A DNA stretch of 64,000 nt from Pseudomonas sp. PSE14 (GCF_029203285.1 NZ_CP115669.1:3844001-3908000), one strand, 5' to 3'. Numbered from the stretch's first letter, positions 16,820 to 26,430 are shown. Made by a program: numbers and translations. The notes: generated by a model not told the origin, from the letters alone.

Positions 16820-17581
16820 TCAGATCGCCGTCGCCCCGCCATCCACCGGCAGCGCGATACCGGTGGTGAAGCCGGCATTGTCGCTGCACAGGTACAGCAC
16901 GGCAGCGGCAATCTCCTCGACACGGCCGACACGTCCCACCGGGTGCATGGCGGCGGCGAACTCGGCCTTCTTCGGATCGGCCTCGTAGGCGCGGCGGAAC
17001 ATGTCGGTATCGATCACCGCCGGGCACACGGCGTTGATCCGCACCTTCTTCTTCGCGTATTCGATGGCGGCGGACTTGGTCAGGCCGATCACCGCATGCT
17101 TGGAGGCAGCGTAGATGCTCATCTTCGGCGCGGCGCCCAGGCCGGCCACCGAGGCGGTGTTGACGATGGCGCCGCCACCCTGGGCGAGCATCACCGGAAT
17201 CTGGTGCTTCATGCACAGCCAGACACCCTTCACGTTGACCCCCATGATGGCGTCGAACTCGCTTTCCTCGCCCTCGGCCAGCCGGCCCTTCTCGATCTCG
17301 ATACCGGCATTGTTGAAGGCGTAGTCCAGGCGACCGTATGCGGCTACTGTACCTTCCACCAGCGCCTTGACCTCGGCATCGCGGGTCACGTCGCAACGGA
17401 TGAAGGTGGCGTCGCCGCCCGCCGCGCGGATCAGCTCGACGGTGGCCTCGCCGCCCTTGGCGTCGACGTCGGAAACCACGACCTTCACGCCCTGCTGGGC
17501 AAAGGCCTGGGCGGTGGCGCGGCCGATGCCGTTGCCGGCGCCGGTGACCAGGGCGACCTGGCCGGAAAGCAGCTGACTCAT
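16820..17581 (-). CDS. SDR family oxidoreductase
   Basis: A 253-residue classical short-chain dehydrogenase/reductase. The NAD(P)-binding TGAGNGIG lies at 14-21, NNAG at about 91-94, the catalytic Ser in NTASVAG, and YAASK (Tyr/Lys) at about 158-162. An Asp at the end of beta-strand 2 (VVVSDVD) suggests a preference for NAD(H). The substrate is unknown. It is divergent from the MDR reductase gene, with a dyad in the 226 bp gap; both genes have PAO1 counterparts in the same order (PA1649/PA1648, from memory). Confidence 0.92.
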   Translation of the reverse strand: MSQLLSGQVALVTGAGNGIGRATAQAFAQQGVKVVVSDVDAKGGEATVELIRAAGGDATFIRCDVTRDAEVKALVEGTVAAYGRLDYAFNNAGIEIEKGRLAEGEESEFDAIMGVNVKGVWLCMKHQIPVMLAQGGGAIVNTASVAGLGAAPKMSIYAASKHAVIGLTKSAAIEYAKKKVRINAVCPAVIDTDMFRRAYEADPKKAEFAAAMHPVGRVGRVEEIAAAVLYLCSDNAGFTTGIALPVDGGATAI

Positions 17582-17704
17582 GAGCGAACCTCGAAGCGGT
17601 GTGGGAATAACCGTCGCAGTCTAGCCAGCCACCCGAGTAGGCGAAGCACTATCAGGCGGCGCATGGGCGATGCATCCATATCAATGATGATGCCTTCGAT
17701 GCCA

Positions 17705-17728
17705 GATCACTCAGACCGATAAGTGATC
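17705..17728. promoter_or_regulatory. dyad between divergent SDR and MDR genes
   Basis: GATCACT and AGTGATC are separated by 10 bp in the 226 bp divergent promoter region, a plausible operator for an unlinked regulator. No regulator gene is adjacent. Confidence 0.4.
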
Positions 17729-17807
17729 ATTCCTCCGGCGGACGGAGCTTGCCGCCACCGGCTGCGAGGACTATCACCTATGGCTTTCCCCTCATGAGTT
17801 CACTGCC

Positions 17808-18812
17808 ATGACCGCCCAGATCAATCGCCAGTTCCAGCTCGCCCAGCGCCCGGTCGGCGCCGCCACCCGCGACACCTTCGCCTACGTGGAAACCGCGGTC
17901 GGCGAGCCCGGCCCCGGCCAGATCCTGGTACAGAACCAGTACCTCTCGCTGGACCCGGCCATGCGCGGCTGGATGAACGACGCCAAGTCCTACATCGCCC
18001 CGGTGGCCATCGGCGACGTGATGCGCGCCCTGGGCGTGGGCAAGGTGATCGCCTCGCAGCACCCGGACTTCAAGGTCGGCGACGAAGTGAACGGCGCCCT
18101 CGGCGTGCAGGACTACTTCCTCGGCGAGCCCAAGGGCTTCTACAAGGTCGACAGCCAGCGCGCACCGCTGCCGCTGTACCTCTCGGCACTGGGCATGACC
18201 GGCATGACCGCCTACTTCGGCTTCCTCGACGTGGGTCAGCCGCAGGCAGGCGATACCGTGGTGGTCTCCGGCGCCGCCGGGGCGGTGGGCAGCGTGGTCG
18301 GGCAGATTGCGAAGATCAAGGGCTGCCGGGTGGTGGGCATCGCCGGTGGCGCGGACAAATGCCGCTACCTGGTGGAGGAGCTGGGCTTCGACGGCGCCAT
18401 CGACTACAAGGCCGAGGACGTCAACGCCGGCCTCAAGCGCGAGTGCCCCAAGGGCGTGAACGTGTTCTTCGACAACGTCGGTGGCGACATCCTCGACGCC
18501 GTGCTGGCCCGCCTGGCGCCCAAGGCGCGGGTGGTGATCTGCGGCGCCATCAGCCAGTACAACAACAAGGAAGCGGTGCGCGGCCCGGCCAACTACCTGT
18601 CGCTGCTGGTCAACCGCGCGCGTATGGAAGGCATGGTGGTAATGGACTACGCCAACCGCTTCCCGGAAGGCTTCAAGGACATGGCGACCTGGATCGCCGA
18701 GGGCAAGCTCAAGTCGAAGGAAGACATCGTCGAGGGACTGGAAACCTTCCCCGAGACCCTGGCGAAACTCTTCAGTGGGGAGAACTTCGGCAAGCTGGTC
18801 TTGAAGGTCTGA
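17808..18812 (+). CDS. zinc-independent NADP-dependent oxidoreductase (CurA/leukotriene B4 reductase-like)
   Basis: A 334-residue medium-chain reductase without zinc ligands. LSLDPAMRGWMND (about 44-56), the Rossmann motif VVVSGAAGAVGSVVGQIAK (about 149-167) and FFDNVGGDILD are typical of the PTGR/CurA branch, which reduces alpha,beta-unsaturated ketones and aldehydes with NADPH. The ATG lies about 30 bp downstream of a GGACTATCACCTAT region. It is divergent from the SDR gene. A detoxification role is likely but not proven. Confidence 0.9.
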   Translation: MTAQINRQFQLAQRPVGAATRDTFAYVETAVGEPGPGQILVQNQYLSLDPAMRGWMNDAKSYIAPVAIGDVMRALGVGKVIASQHPDFKVGDEVNGALGVQDYFLGEPKGFYKVDSQRAPLPLYLSALGMTGMTAYFGFLDVGQPQAGDTVVVSGAAGAVGSVVGQIAKIKGCRVVGIAGGADKCRYLVEELGFDGAIDYKAEDVNAGLKRECPKGVNVFFDNVGGDILDAVLARLAPKARVVICGAISQYNNKEAVRGPANYLSLLVNRARMEGMVVMDYANRFPEGFKDMATWIAEGKLKSKEDIVEGLETFPETLAKLFSGENFGKLVLKV

Positions 18813-18827
18813 CGGACAGGAATGCAG

Positions 18828-18947
18828 GGCGAATAACGTTGGACGTTATCCGCCGACTCACCTTGGTTTCACCGCGCTCCGGGTTCAGCCACGAAGCCCA
18901 TGTCCATGCCCGGCGTATCGGCGTACAACCGCGAACGGTTGTACGCC
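18828..18947. repeat. two short GGCG-type palindromes
   Basis: GGCGAATAACGT pairs with ACGTTATCCGCC across TGG at 18828-18854, and GGCGTACAACCG pairs with CGGTTGTACGCC across CGAA at 18920-18947. They lie between the MDR gene and the SulP gene, and the second is the mirror of the copy at 3821-3848. Confidence 0.8.
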
Positions 18948-19050
18948 CTACGACGAGCCCCGATCCCTCTATCTCACTGATTTTCGACAAGCCCCGCCCC
19001 CCTATTCCATCTAAGCTTGCTCCTTGGTCGTCCCCAAGGAAGATTCACCG

Positions 19051-20787
19051 ATGCCCCTCGCCCAATGGCTGCCCGGTCTGCACAGCCTGTTGCACTATCG
19101 CCGTGACTGGCTGACCCGCGATATCCAGGCCGGCCTCTCGGTCGCCGCTGTGCAGATTCCCACCGCCATCGCCTACGCGCAGATCATTGGTTTCCCCGCC
19201 CAGGTCGGGCTCTACGCCTGCATCCTGCCGATGCTGATCTACGCCCTGGTGGGCAGCTCGCGGCAGTTGATGGTCGGCCCGGACGCCGCGACCGCCGCCA
19301 TGGTCGCCGCTGCGATCACTCCGCTGGCGGCCGGTGACCCGCAACGCCTGTTGCAGTTGTCGATGATCGTCGCGGTGATGGTCGGCGCGCTGTCCATCGC
19401 CGCCGGTTTCGCCCGCGCCGGCTTCGTCGCCAGTTTCCTCTCGCGGCCCACGCTGGTCGGCTATCTCAACGGCATCGGCCTGAGCCTGATCGCCGGCCAG
19501 CTCGGCAAGCTGCTGGGCTACCACAGCGAAACCAGCGGTTTCATCCGCGGCCTGGTCGCCCTGCTGCGCAACCTGGAGGCCACCCACCTGCCGACGCTCG
19601 CCCTGGGCTCGTCCACGCTGCTGCTGATGATCGTCCTGCCGCGCTTCTACCCGAAGATCCCCGGTGCCCTGGTCGGCGTGCTGTTCGCCACCCTGGCGGC
19701 GGCACTGCTGGGGCTCGACCAGTACGGCATCAAGCTGCTCGGCGAAGTGCCCCAGGGCCTGCCCACGCTGACCCTGCCGCACACCACTATCGAGGAGATG
19801 GGCAGCCTGTTCCGCGATGCCATGGGCATTACCATCATCAGTTTCTGCAGCGCCATGCTCACCGCGCGCAGTTTCGCCGCCCGCCACGGCTACAGCATCG
19901 ATGCCAACCATGAGTTCATGGCGCTGGGCATGGCCAATATCGGCGCCGGGATTTCCCAAGGCTTCGTGATCAGCGGTGCCGACTCTCGCACCGCGGTGAA
20001 CGACATGCTCGGCGGCAAGAGCCAGATGGTCGGGGTCGTCGCCGCCCTGGTGATCGGCCTGATCCTGCTGCTGTTCAGCAAGCCGCTGGGCTGGGTGCCG
20101 GTGCCGGCGCTGGGCGCAGTGCTGCTGATGGCCGGCTGGGGCCTGATCGATTTCCGCGCCCTGCGCGGTTTCTGGAACCTGAGCCGGTTCGAGCTGGCCC
20201 TGTGCGTGCTGACCACGGTGGGCGTGCTCAGTGTCGGCGTACTGCCGGGCATCTTCGTCGCCATCATGCTCGCCCTGCTGCGCCTGCTCTATCTCACCTA
20301 TCGGCCCCACGACGCGGTGATGGGCTGGGTGCACGGCATCGACGGCCAGGTGGAGCTGGAGCAGTACCCCAACGCACACACCCTGCCGGGGCTGGTGATC
20401 TACCGCTTCGATGCGCCGCTGCTGTTCTTCAACGCCGATTACTTCAAGCAGCGCCTGCTGGAAGTGGTGGCCCAGGCGCACCAGCCACGTGCGGTGCTGC
20501 TCAACGCCGAGGGCATCCTCAACCTGGACATCAGCGGCCTGACGACCTTGCGCGAAGTGCAGCAGACCCTCGATGCCCAGGGCGTGCACCTGTCCCTGGC
20601 GCGGGTCACCGGCGAGACGCTGGCGATGCTCAAGCGCTCCGGGGCGCTGGGCGAGGTGAAGCCGCCGCTGGTGTTCAGCTCGGTGCGCGCCGGGGTCAAC
20701 GCCTACAAGCGCTGGCACCGCCAGCGCAAGGCGCAGGACACCTGGAATCAGCCCTCAGAGCCGAAACTGCCCGACCAGCCCCTGTAG
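19051..20787 (+). CDS. SulP family inorganic anion transporter with STAS domain
   Basis: A 578-residue protein. The N-terminal about 400 residues form the SulP membrane domain ([34 protein letters not shown] near residue 30 is the family signature) and the C-terminal about 130 residues are a STAS domain ([21 protein letters not shown]). SulP proteins carry sulfate, bicarbonate or other anions. I chose the ATG at 19051, with AAGGAAG 8 bp upstream, over one 27 bp earlier. PAO1 has an equivalent in the same order (PA1647, from memory). The C terminus overlaps the 3' end of the convergent chemoreceptor gene by 33 bp. Confidence 0.92.
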   Translation: MPLAQWLPGLHSLLHYRRDWLTRDIQAGLSVAAVQIPTAIAYAQIIGFPAQVGLYACILPMLIYALVGSSRQLMVGPDAATAAMVAAAITPLAAGDPQRLLQLSMIVAVMVGALSIAAGFARAGFVASFLSRPTLVGYLNGIGLSLIAGQLGKLLGYHSETSGFIRGLVALLRNLEATHLPTLALGSSTLLLMIVLPRFYPKIPGALVGVLFATLAAALLGLDQYGIKLLGEVPQGLPTLTLPHTTIEEMGSLFRDAMGITIISFCSAMLTARSFAARHGYSIDANHEFMALGMANIGAGISQGFVISGADSRTAVNDMLGGKSQMVGVVAALVIGLILLLFSKPLGWVPVPALGAVLLMAGWGLIDFRALRGFWNLSRFELALCVLTTVGVLSVGVLPGIFVAIMLALLRLLYLTYRPHDAVMGWVHGIDGQVELEQYPNAHTLPGLVIYRFDAPLLFFNADYFKQRLLEVVAQAHQPRAVLLNAEGILNLDISGLTTLREVQQTLDAQGVHLSLARVTGETLAMLKRSGALGEVKPPLVFSSVRAGVNAYKRWHRQRKAQDTWNQPSEPKLPDQPL

Positions 20788-22710
20788 TTCGCGGCTGAGC
20801 TGCGCCAGCTCGACGCTGGAGGAAGCGGTGGACTCCATGGCCTGAGCCGATTCGTCGGCGATGCCTCGGATGCTGGTGACGCTGCGACTGATCTCCTCGG
20901 CCACCGCGCTCTGCTGCTCGGACGCGGCGGCGATCTGCTGGTTCATCTGGTGGATCACCGCTACCGCCGAAGCGATGGTGCCCAGCGCCGCCTCGGTCTG
21001 CACCGCATCGCCAACGGTCATTTCCACCAGCGCATGGCTGCGCTGCATGCGCTGCACCGAGGTGGCGGCGTCGCTCTGCAAGGACGTGATCAGGCTTTCG
21101 ATCTCGGCGGTGGATTGCTGGGTTCGCCGCGCCAGGGCTCGCACCTCATCGGCGACCACGGCGAAGCCGCGCCCCTGCTCGCCCGCCCGCGCTGCCTCGA
21201 TGGCGGCATTGAGGGCCAACAGGTTGGTCTGCTCGGCGACGCTCTTGATCACATCGAGCACGCTGCCGATATTCTGGCTCTCGCGGCCGAGTTGTTCGAT
21301 GCTCTGGGTGGCGGTACGCACCGCATCGGCCAGTTGTTCAATGCGGCCGAGAGTCTGGCGTACCACTTCCTGCCCGCTGGCCACCTTGCCATCGGCCTGC
21401 TCGGCGGAGCTGGCGGCCTCTTCGGCGTTGCGCGCCACGTCGTGCACCGTGGCCGCCATCTGGTTCATCGCGGTGGCCACCTGGTCGGTCTCGGCCTTCT
21501 GCGTGTTCACCCCGAGCTGGGTGCGCTCGGTAACGCCGGACAGCGCCTGCGCCGACGCAGTGATCTGCCCGACGCCGTCGCGCAGACGGCTGACGATACC
21601 GCGCAGGCTGTCGGCCATGCTCGCCACGGCCAGCATCAGTTGCCCCACCTCATCCTTGCGCCGCACCTCGATGGTCGCGCTCAGGTCGCCCTCGGCGATG
21701 CGACTGGCCATGCCGATCACCTGGCGCAGCGGGCGCACGATCATCCAGGTGATCAGCAGCGCTGCCAGCGCCCCCACCAGCAGCGCCAGCGCCGCCGAAC
21801 CGAGGATCAACCCGGCGTTGGTGCGCAGCCCGGCAAGCATGGCCGACTGCTGCGCAGCGTAGGCGTCGTCCACGCGCTGCATGACCTGGTCCGCGCGCTC
21901 ACGCATCTGCGCGTGCACCTGTTTTTCCTGCTCCAGGGCGGCGGTGTACTCGTCGAGTTTCTCGACGAAGGCGTTGATATTGGTGACCACGTCCTTGAGC
22001 ACCGTCACATAGGTCGGATCGGTGATGCTCGCCTGCAATTTGCTGGAAAGCTCCAGAGCCTCGGCGGCGGACTTGATACGACCATCCGTGGGTTTCTCCT
22101 CGCCACCCGATTCCAGGCGCGAGCGGGCTTCGTTGAGCCCCTGCAACACCAGGCGGGACAACTGGCTGACCTGGCCGGCCTGCTGCAACAGTTCTTCGCC
22201 TTTCTGCCCCTGGGATTCCTTCAGCTCATAGGCGCCATCATCGGCGAGGCTCGATTGCAGGATATCCAGGCTGTTGGACGCACCGCTCACCGACCAGCTC
22301 GCGGCATCCAGCGACAGGCGCCGGCTCTTGCTGGACTGCTCGAAGCGATCGAAGGCCGCCAGGTAGTCCGCGATGCCCTGCTCCACCTGCGTCATGGTCG
22401 CCGCCTGCTCGGGCAGCGTCTTGAGCCGTGCCACCCGTTCGCCCAGCTGCGCCGCGTGCTTGCGCAGGTCATCCGCGGCCGTGGGGTTGCCATCGAGCAC
22501 GAAGTCCTTCTCGCGCAGGCGCATCTCCAGTACCGAGCGATTGATCGTCGACAGGTCGTTGAGCAGCTCGAAGCGCTGGGAGATCGAGCGCAGCGAGGCG
22601 ACGCCGATCACCGCCACCAGCGCCGTCAACAACAGCACCAGGCCGAATCCGATGGCCAGTTTCTTCGCCGTTCCCATATCGGCCAGACGTCGCTGCACGA
22701 ACGCAACCAT
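20755..22710 (-). CDS. methyl-accepting chemotaxis protein with HBM-like ligand domain
   Basis: A 651-residue chemoreceptor. Transmembrane helix 1 lies at about 16-38, a long helical periplasmic domain at about 40-300 ([17 protein letters not shown] is typical of HBM domains that bind small organic acids), helix 2 at about 303-325, a HAMP domain follows ([20 protein letters not shown]), and the signalling domain contains the conserved hairpin tip [20 protein letters not shown]. The frame is open further upstream, but the ATG at 22710 has GGGGGAGA before it and begins a typical receptor N terminus. There is no C-terminal CheB/CheR pentapeptide. The ligand is unknown. Confidence 0.9.
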   Translation of the reverse strand: MVAFVQRRLADMGTAKKLAIGFGLVLLLTALVAVIGVASLRSISQRFELLNDLSTINRSVLEMRLREKDFVLDGNPTAADDLRKHAAQLGERVARLKTLPEQAATMTQVEQGIADYLAAFDRFEQSSKSRRLSLDAASWSVSGASNSLDILQSSLADDGAYELKESQGQKGEELLQQAGQVSQLSRLVLQGLNEARSRLESGGEEKPTDGRIKSAAEALELSSKLQASITDPTYVTVLKDVVTNINAFVEKLDEYTAALEQEKQVHAQMRERADQVMQRVDDAYAAQQSAMLAGLRTNAGLILGSAALALLVGALAALLITWMIVRPLRQVIGMASRIAEGDLSATIEVRRKDEVGQLMLAVASMADSLRGIVSRLRDGVGQITASAQALSGVTERTQLGVNTQKAETDQVATAMNQMAATVHDVARNAEEAASSAEQADGKVASGQEVVRQTLGRIEQLADAVRTATQSIEQLGRESQNIGSVLDVIKSVAEQTNLLALNAAIEAARAGEQGRGFAVVADEVRALARRTQQSTAEIESLITSLQSDAATSVQRMQRSHALVEMTVGDAVQTEAALGTIASAVAVIHQMNQQIAAASEQQSAVAEEISRSVTSIRGIADESAQAMESTASSSVELAQLSRELQGLVGQFRL

Positions 22711-22978
22711 GGCATCTCCCCCCAGCATGCAGGCGATCCTTCGGGACGAAGGTCTCCTGTTCGTTGTCGTCGTTTTTTCGGGGAACATTAGGAGCGTCGT
22801 CGGACGCTGGATAGAGTCCGAGACGGTGATGGCACCGTGATGCTGCTGATGGATACGTGCAGGTCGTATCCAGAACATTGATAGGAGTTTTCAGACCCAA
22901 CCTGCAGATAACGCCGACAGCGCCAGCCTTGGACCCCGGGCAAATTCCGACACCTCTGTCTTAAACCGGGGTGCGCGA

Positions 22979-23353
22979 ATGAATGCCAGCTATCGACTGA
23001 TCCTGCAGCGTCCGCTTGCCGGATTCGCCGCCGAGCTGCAAATGCCGGAGCTGTACCGCGAACAGCAGCGGATCGATCCCTGGCTGAAAAAGCGCAGATT
23101 GCCGTCGATCGCACGCTTTCTCTGCCCCTTCGAGTACGACGAGACCGCAGGCGAGTTGCTCGACTGCTGGTTCGACGCCGACAGCGGCCGGCGCCTGGTA
23201 CAGGCCATCCTCGATCTGCTCCGGCAACAGACGCTGGAATTCGCCGACCGCCCCGCCCTGTTGCGGGAGCTGTTCGCCCTGGGCGAGCGGCTGGACGCGG
23301 CGAGGCTCAGCGACAACCGCTGGCGCCTGGGCCTTTCATTGGATTTCGCCTGA
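22979..23353 (+). CDS. conserved hypothetical protein
   Basis: A 124-residue soluble protein with no signal peptide or membrane segment. It is rich in Leu and Arg with alternating helices (for example GRRLVQAILDLLRQQTLEF) and has no motif I recognise. Its start MNASYRLILQ follows a weak ribosome binding site. It is divergent from the chemoreceptor and converges on the flavin reductase with only 4 bp between stops; a PAO1 counterpart sits at the same place (PA1645, from memory). Confidence 0.65.
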   Translation: MNASYRLILQRPLAGFAAELQMPELYREQQRIDPWLKKRRLPSIARFLCPFEYDETAGELLDCWFDADSGRRLVQAILDLLRQQTLEFADRPALLRELFALGERLDAARLSDNRWRLGLSLDFA

Positions 23354-23357
23354 CGGC

Positions 23358-23966
23358 TTACTTGGGGCGAATCATGCTGAAGGTGTCGCGGGTGTAGCTG
23401 TACTGGGTTCCACCCAGGCGTCCCACCAGGTCCAGCTTCGCCGGGTCGACATGGCGCTCGTCGCGCATCACGCCGTCATCGACATGCGCCAGCAGCACGC
23501 GGGCGAAGATCAGGTAGGCGCTGGGCTTGTCCGCCGGATAGGGAATGATCTCGGCCAACTGGCACTCGAAAGCCACCGGCGCGCCGAGCACACGCGGCGG
23601 CGCAACGCGCTCGCTGGGAACGGTCGCGATGCCGGCATTCTCGATTTCGCTGACGCCGTGGGGCAGCCAGGCGGCGGTGGCGTTCATCATCTCGGCCTGG
23701 GCGGCGCTGACCAGATGGATCACCAGTTCGCCGGTTTCGCGAACATTGTGCAGGGTGTCCTTCACGCTGCCATCGCCGCGCACGCTGGTGTTGACCATCA
23801 GGGTCGGCGGCTCGTCACTGATGACCTGGAAGAAGCTGAACGGCGCGAGGTTGCTCTTGCCCTCCGCGGACAGCGTGGAAACCCAGGCGATCGGGCGCGG
23901 AGTGACGGTGGAGGCCAGCCAACGGTAGGCGTCGGCGGGCGCGAGGGTGGTGAAATCGAGTTGCAT
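23358..23966 (-). CDS. flavin reductase family protein (FMN-binding split barrel)
   Basis: A 202-residue protein with the flavin-reductase-like signature: RPIAWVSTLSAEGKSNLAPFSFFQVISDEPPTLM spans about residues 24-57, with the FMN-phosphate-contacting SNLAPFSFF at its core. GSVKDTLHNVRETGELVIHLVS follows. It is likely to reduce free FMN or act as the reductase partner of a monooxygenase; no oxygenase gene is adjacent. The start MQLDFTTLAPADAYRWL is typical. Confidence 0.88.
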   Translation of the reverse strand: MQLDFTTLAPADAYRWLASTVTPRPIAWVSTLSAEGKSNLAPFSFFQVISDEPPTLMVNTSVRGDGSVKDTLHNVRETGELVIHLVSAAQAEMMNATAAWLPHGVSEIENAGIATVPSERVAPPRVLGAPVAFECQLAEIIPYPADKPSAYLIFARVLLAHVDDGVMRDERHVDPAKLDLVGRLGGTQYSYTRDTFSMIRPK

Positions 23967-24052
23967 GCAAGGGTCCCCTGACTGCCGGACGGATCGGTAC
24001 GTCCGTCCGCCCGGCGATTATGCCCGCGCCAGAGGCTCCCTACACGCCAGCG

Positions 24053-24331
24053 TTAACGTCCGGCGCGCGACTCCTTGATGTAGAAACGCGCCTTGCTGGC
24101 CTTGTCGAGGCAACCACCGTAGGACTCGACCTGTTGCTCGGTCTTGGCGGCGGTGATCAGGGTCAGCGCCTTGGAATAGCTGACGGTTCCAGCGAAACCC
24201 TCGGCCTTGGCCAGGTCCAGCTCCTTCCAGGCCGCGTTGAGTTCGCTGGCGCAGCTGTCGCGGTCGACCGTGGTGCCCGAGCAGCCGACCAGCAGCAGGC
24301 TGGCGGCGAGTGCAGCATAAAGTGCCTTCAT
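24053..24331 (-). CDS. small lipoprotein
   Basis: A 92-residue protein with a lipoprotein signal: basic start, hydrophobic core and lipobox LLVGC with Cys17. The +2 residue is Ser, so outer-membrane sorting is expected. The mature part has two Cys (C27 and C74) that may form a disulfide, and a helical segment ELNAAWKELDLAKAEGFAG. No named family is recognised. It is monocistronic. Confidence 0.75.
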   Translation of the reverse strand: MKALYAALAASLLLVGCSGTTVDRDSCASELNAAWKELDLAKAEGFAGTVSYSKALTLITAAKTEQQVESYGGCLDKASKARFYIKESRAGR

Positions 24332-24432
24332 GACGACCTCCTTGGTTGTGCAGGCGCCTTCCAGCTTAGACGGCCCTGGCCGCTCGCGCCGGACTACACT
24401 GGCTGTTCGTCCATTCCACGAGGAGCATGATC

Positions 24433-24780
24433 ATGCTGTATCACGGAAGCTGCCACTGCGGCGGCATCGCCTTTGACGTCGAAGGCGATATCGGCGAAGT
24501 CACCCAGTGCAACTGTTCGATCTGCAGTCGGCGCGGTTCGCTGCTGTGGTTCGTGCCCCGGGACAAGCTGCGCCTGACCACGCCGGAAAGCGCCATGAGC
24601 ACCTACACCTTCAACACCCACCGTATCAAGCATCATTTCTGCCCCACCTGCGGCTGCGCGCCGCTGGCGTTCGGAGCGATGCCCGACGGCAGCCCGATCG
24701 CGGCGGTCAACGTGCGTTGCCTGCCGGACGTGGATGTGAGTGGGCTGAAGGTTCGCGAGTACGATGGCAAGAGTGTGTAG
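24433..24780 (+). CDS. GFA family zinc-binding protein
   Basis: A 115-residue protein of the GFA (glutathione-dependent formaldehyde-activating enzyme-like) family. Three cysteine clusters supply zinc ligands: SCHCGG, CNCSICSRRG and FCPTCGC. Most members have no demonstrated formaldehyde activity, so the role is open. The ATG at 24433 has AGGAG 7 bp upstream; the in-frame ATG at 24427 is too close to that site. Confidence 0.88.
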   Translation: MLYHGSCHCGGIAFDVEGDIGEVTQCNCSICSRRGSLLWFVPRDKLRLTTPESAMSTYTFNTHRIKHHFCPTCGCAPLAFGAMPDGSPIAAVNVRCLPDVDVSGLKVREYDGKSV

Positions 24781-24894
24781 CGGGCAGGACATGAGGAGCG
24801 CCTTGCAGGCGCTTATCGCGGAGAAGCTCCGCTCCTACGGGAGCAGAGCTAGCGCGCACAGAGACGCTTTGTTTTTGCCCTTGCCTTTGAGGAC
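24781..24894. repeat. short palindrome before structured repeat copy A
   Basis: A TCGCGGAGAAGCTCCGCTCC palindrome (24816-24838) follows the GFA gene. It starts a 630 bp gene-free gap (24781-25410) made up of this palindrome, the long structured repeat, two further palindromes and the mexS terminator. Confidence 0.7.
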
Positions 24895-25228
24895 TTCCAG
24901 AGAAGTATCCGCACGCGCCGGAATGCCCCTTCAGGAGGCCGAGTGGAATCGGAGTTTCAGGGGTTGAGCGGCATGGATGCCGCGAGAGCGTCGTTGGGCC
25001 ATGGATGGCCCATCGACGCGTGCCCCTGAAACTTCGATGGAGCGAGGGAACCCCGGCGAAGCCGGGGCCGGATGATGGGGCAAGACCTTTTGGTTCCTTT
25101 TGTGTCGTTTGACAAAAGGGACTCGCCCGAGGGGGCGAAACAAAATCTCTCAGCACACGCCGAAGCGGCGCAGAAACACCCAACCCCAATATCGGCGGAT
25201 AACGCCTTAGGCGTTATTAACCCTACGG
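24895..25228 (+). repeat. long structured intergenic repeat, copy A
   Basis: This is one of five copies (others at 34998, 35590, 47166 and 62171). Elements in order: conserved TTCCAGAGAA and AGGAGGCCGAG blocks; a closing helix GTTTCAGGGG (24954-24963)/CCCCTGAAAC (25023-25032); inside it hairpins GCGGCATGGATGCCGC (24968-24983) and GGGCCATGGATGGCCC (24996-25011), the latter extended by GCGTCG/CGACGC; then CCCCGGC-GAA-GCCGGGG (25051-25067); the conserved CCGGATG; CCTTTTG/CAAAAGG (25096-25119); TCGCCC-GAG-GGGGCGA; and at the end a GGCGGATAACGCC palindrome. Several helices change sequence but keep pairing among copies. I see no plausible protein product. Confidence 0.85.
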
Positions 25229-25240
25229 AAAGCAAGAGCA

Positions 25241-25316
25241 TCGCGGACGGAGTCCGCTCCTACGGTTTGCCGGTTAGCACCGAGGCAGTTCTCGTAGGAG
25301 CGGATCTTATCCGCGG
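25241..25316. repeat. two GTAGGAGCG-type palindromes
   Basis: Two short palindromes lie in opposite orientations (25241-25263, ending GCTCCTAC, and 25294-25316, starting GTAGGAGC). They belong to the same broad family as the REP elements but with GGAC/GGAT cores. Confidence 0.75.
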
Positions 25317-25363
25317 TCACGGGCGCAAGCCCGTCGCCCTCGCCGCAGAAAAGCAACAGGCAC

Positions 25364-25393
25364 AAAAAAGCCACTCCGAAGAGTGGCTTTTTT
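25364..25393 (-). terminator. Rho-independent terminator after mexS
   Basis: A6-GCCACTC, CGAA loop, GAGTGGC-T6, 17 bp after the mexS stop codon. It is symmetrical, so it works on either strand. Confidence 0.92.
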
Positions 25394-25410
25394 CAGCGAC
25401 CGATGACAGA

Positions 25411-26430
25411 TCACTCCGGCATCTTCATCACCACACGGCCGCCGCCCGGGCAGGTTTCCATGTAGTAGTTGGCGTCGCGGTACTGGGCGAAGTCGAACAC
25501 CCGGTCGATGCTCGGCTTGAGCAGCTGGTCAGCGGTCATCTGGTTGATCGCGGTCAGCGCCCGCTGCACGGCGTCGTCGTTGCGGGTCAGGCCGATCTCC
25601 GGCTGGCCGGTGAAGTCCAGCACGCAGTGACGGTAGAACTGCAGGTGCTTCTTGAAGGCCGCGCAGGCCGGGAAGGCCGCGTCGTTGCCGCCGTTGATGC
25701 CGTACAGGATCAGCTTGCCGCGCTGCGCGGCCACGTCACCCAGCAGCTTCATCTGCGGGCCGGCGCACTGGTCGAGGACGATCTCCACGCCCTCGCCCTT
25801 GGTGAAGCGCTCGACTTCCAGCACCAGGTCCTGCTCCTCGGTGTAGATGACCTTGTCCGCACCCAGCTCCTTGAGGAACGCACGGCTGTCCTCGTGGCTG
25901 GTGGTGGCGATCACCTGGGCGCCGAGCGCCTTGGCCAGTTGCACGGCCTGCGGAGCCAGGCAGTGGCCAGCCTCGGTGATCAGCACGCGCTGGCCGGGCT
26001 TGATCTGCGCCAGTTCCACCAGCGCGAAGTAGGAATACAGCAGGCCGGTGTAGTGCACGGCGGCTTCGACCGGGCTCAGTACCTCGGGATAGCGCGTCAG
26101 CGAAGTGCGCGGCAGGACGACGTGGTCGCCCCAGGCCGGGTAGAGGTTCGGCGAGTTGGCCGGGAAGCTGGCCACCGGGGTGCCGGGTTCGAGGTCGTCG
26201 ACCCCTTCGCCCACGGCCTCGACGATACCGGAGAGTTCATAACCGATGCCCGCCGGCAGCTTGGCCTGATCCGGGGCGAGGTTCTGCCGCCAGAGCACAT
26301 CGCGCCAACTGACGCCCAGTGCCTGGGTACGGATCAGCACTTCACCCGGCCCCGGTTGCGGGGTCGGCATTTCCTCGATCTTCAGGACCGAGGCGTCACC
26401 GAACTGGTGGAAACGGATCATGCGGGACAT
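25411..26430 (-). CDS. mexS: MexS, quinone-oxidoreductase-like MDR protein
   Basis: A 339-residue medium-chain dehydrogenase/reductase lacking structural-zinc cysteines. WRDVLWRQNLAPDQAKLPAGIGYELSGIVEAVGEGV (about 44-79) and the Rossmann segment RVLITEAGHCLAPQAVQLAKALGAQVIATTS are seen. Next to mexT and mexEF-oprN this is MexS, whose loss in P. aeruginosa raises MexEF-OprN expression, probably because a reactive metabolite accumulates and activates MexT. A MexT nod box lies upstream (26509-26532). The ATG at 26430 is preceded by GCGAGG; a GTG one codon upstream is the alternative. The gene is divergent from mexT across a 580 bp gap. Confidence 0.9.
   Translation of the reverse strand: MSRMIRFHQFGDASVLKIEEMPTPQPGPGEVLIRTQALGVSWRDVLWRQNLAPDQAKLPAGIGYELSGIVEAVGEGVDDLEPGTPVASFPANSPNLYPAWGDHVVLPRTSLTRYPEVLSPVEAAVHYTGLLYSYFALVELAQIKPGQRVLITEAGHCLAPQAVQLAKALGAQVIATTSHEDSRAFLKELGADKVIYTEEQDLVLEVERFTKGEGVEIVLDQCAGPQMKLLGDVAAQRGKLILYGINGGNDAAFPACAAFKKHLQFYRHCVLDFTGQPEIGLTRNDDAVQRALTAINQMTADQLLKPSIDRVFDFAQYRDANYYMETCPGGGRVVMKMPE

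Noticed and set aside
19045..20718. 557-residue minus-strand frame under the SulP gene
   Set aside because: Gln/His/Glu-rich antisense shadow with no recognisable domain.
22711..22878. Longer N terminus of the chemoreceptor
   Set aside because: The upstream segment has no helix or motif, and a good ribosome binding site precedes the ATG at 22710.
24781..25410. Possible CRISPR array from repeated palindromes
   Set aside because: The palindromes are dispersed, not regularly spaced, and lack unique spacers of constant length; no cas genes are present.
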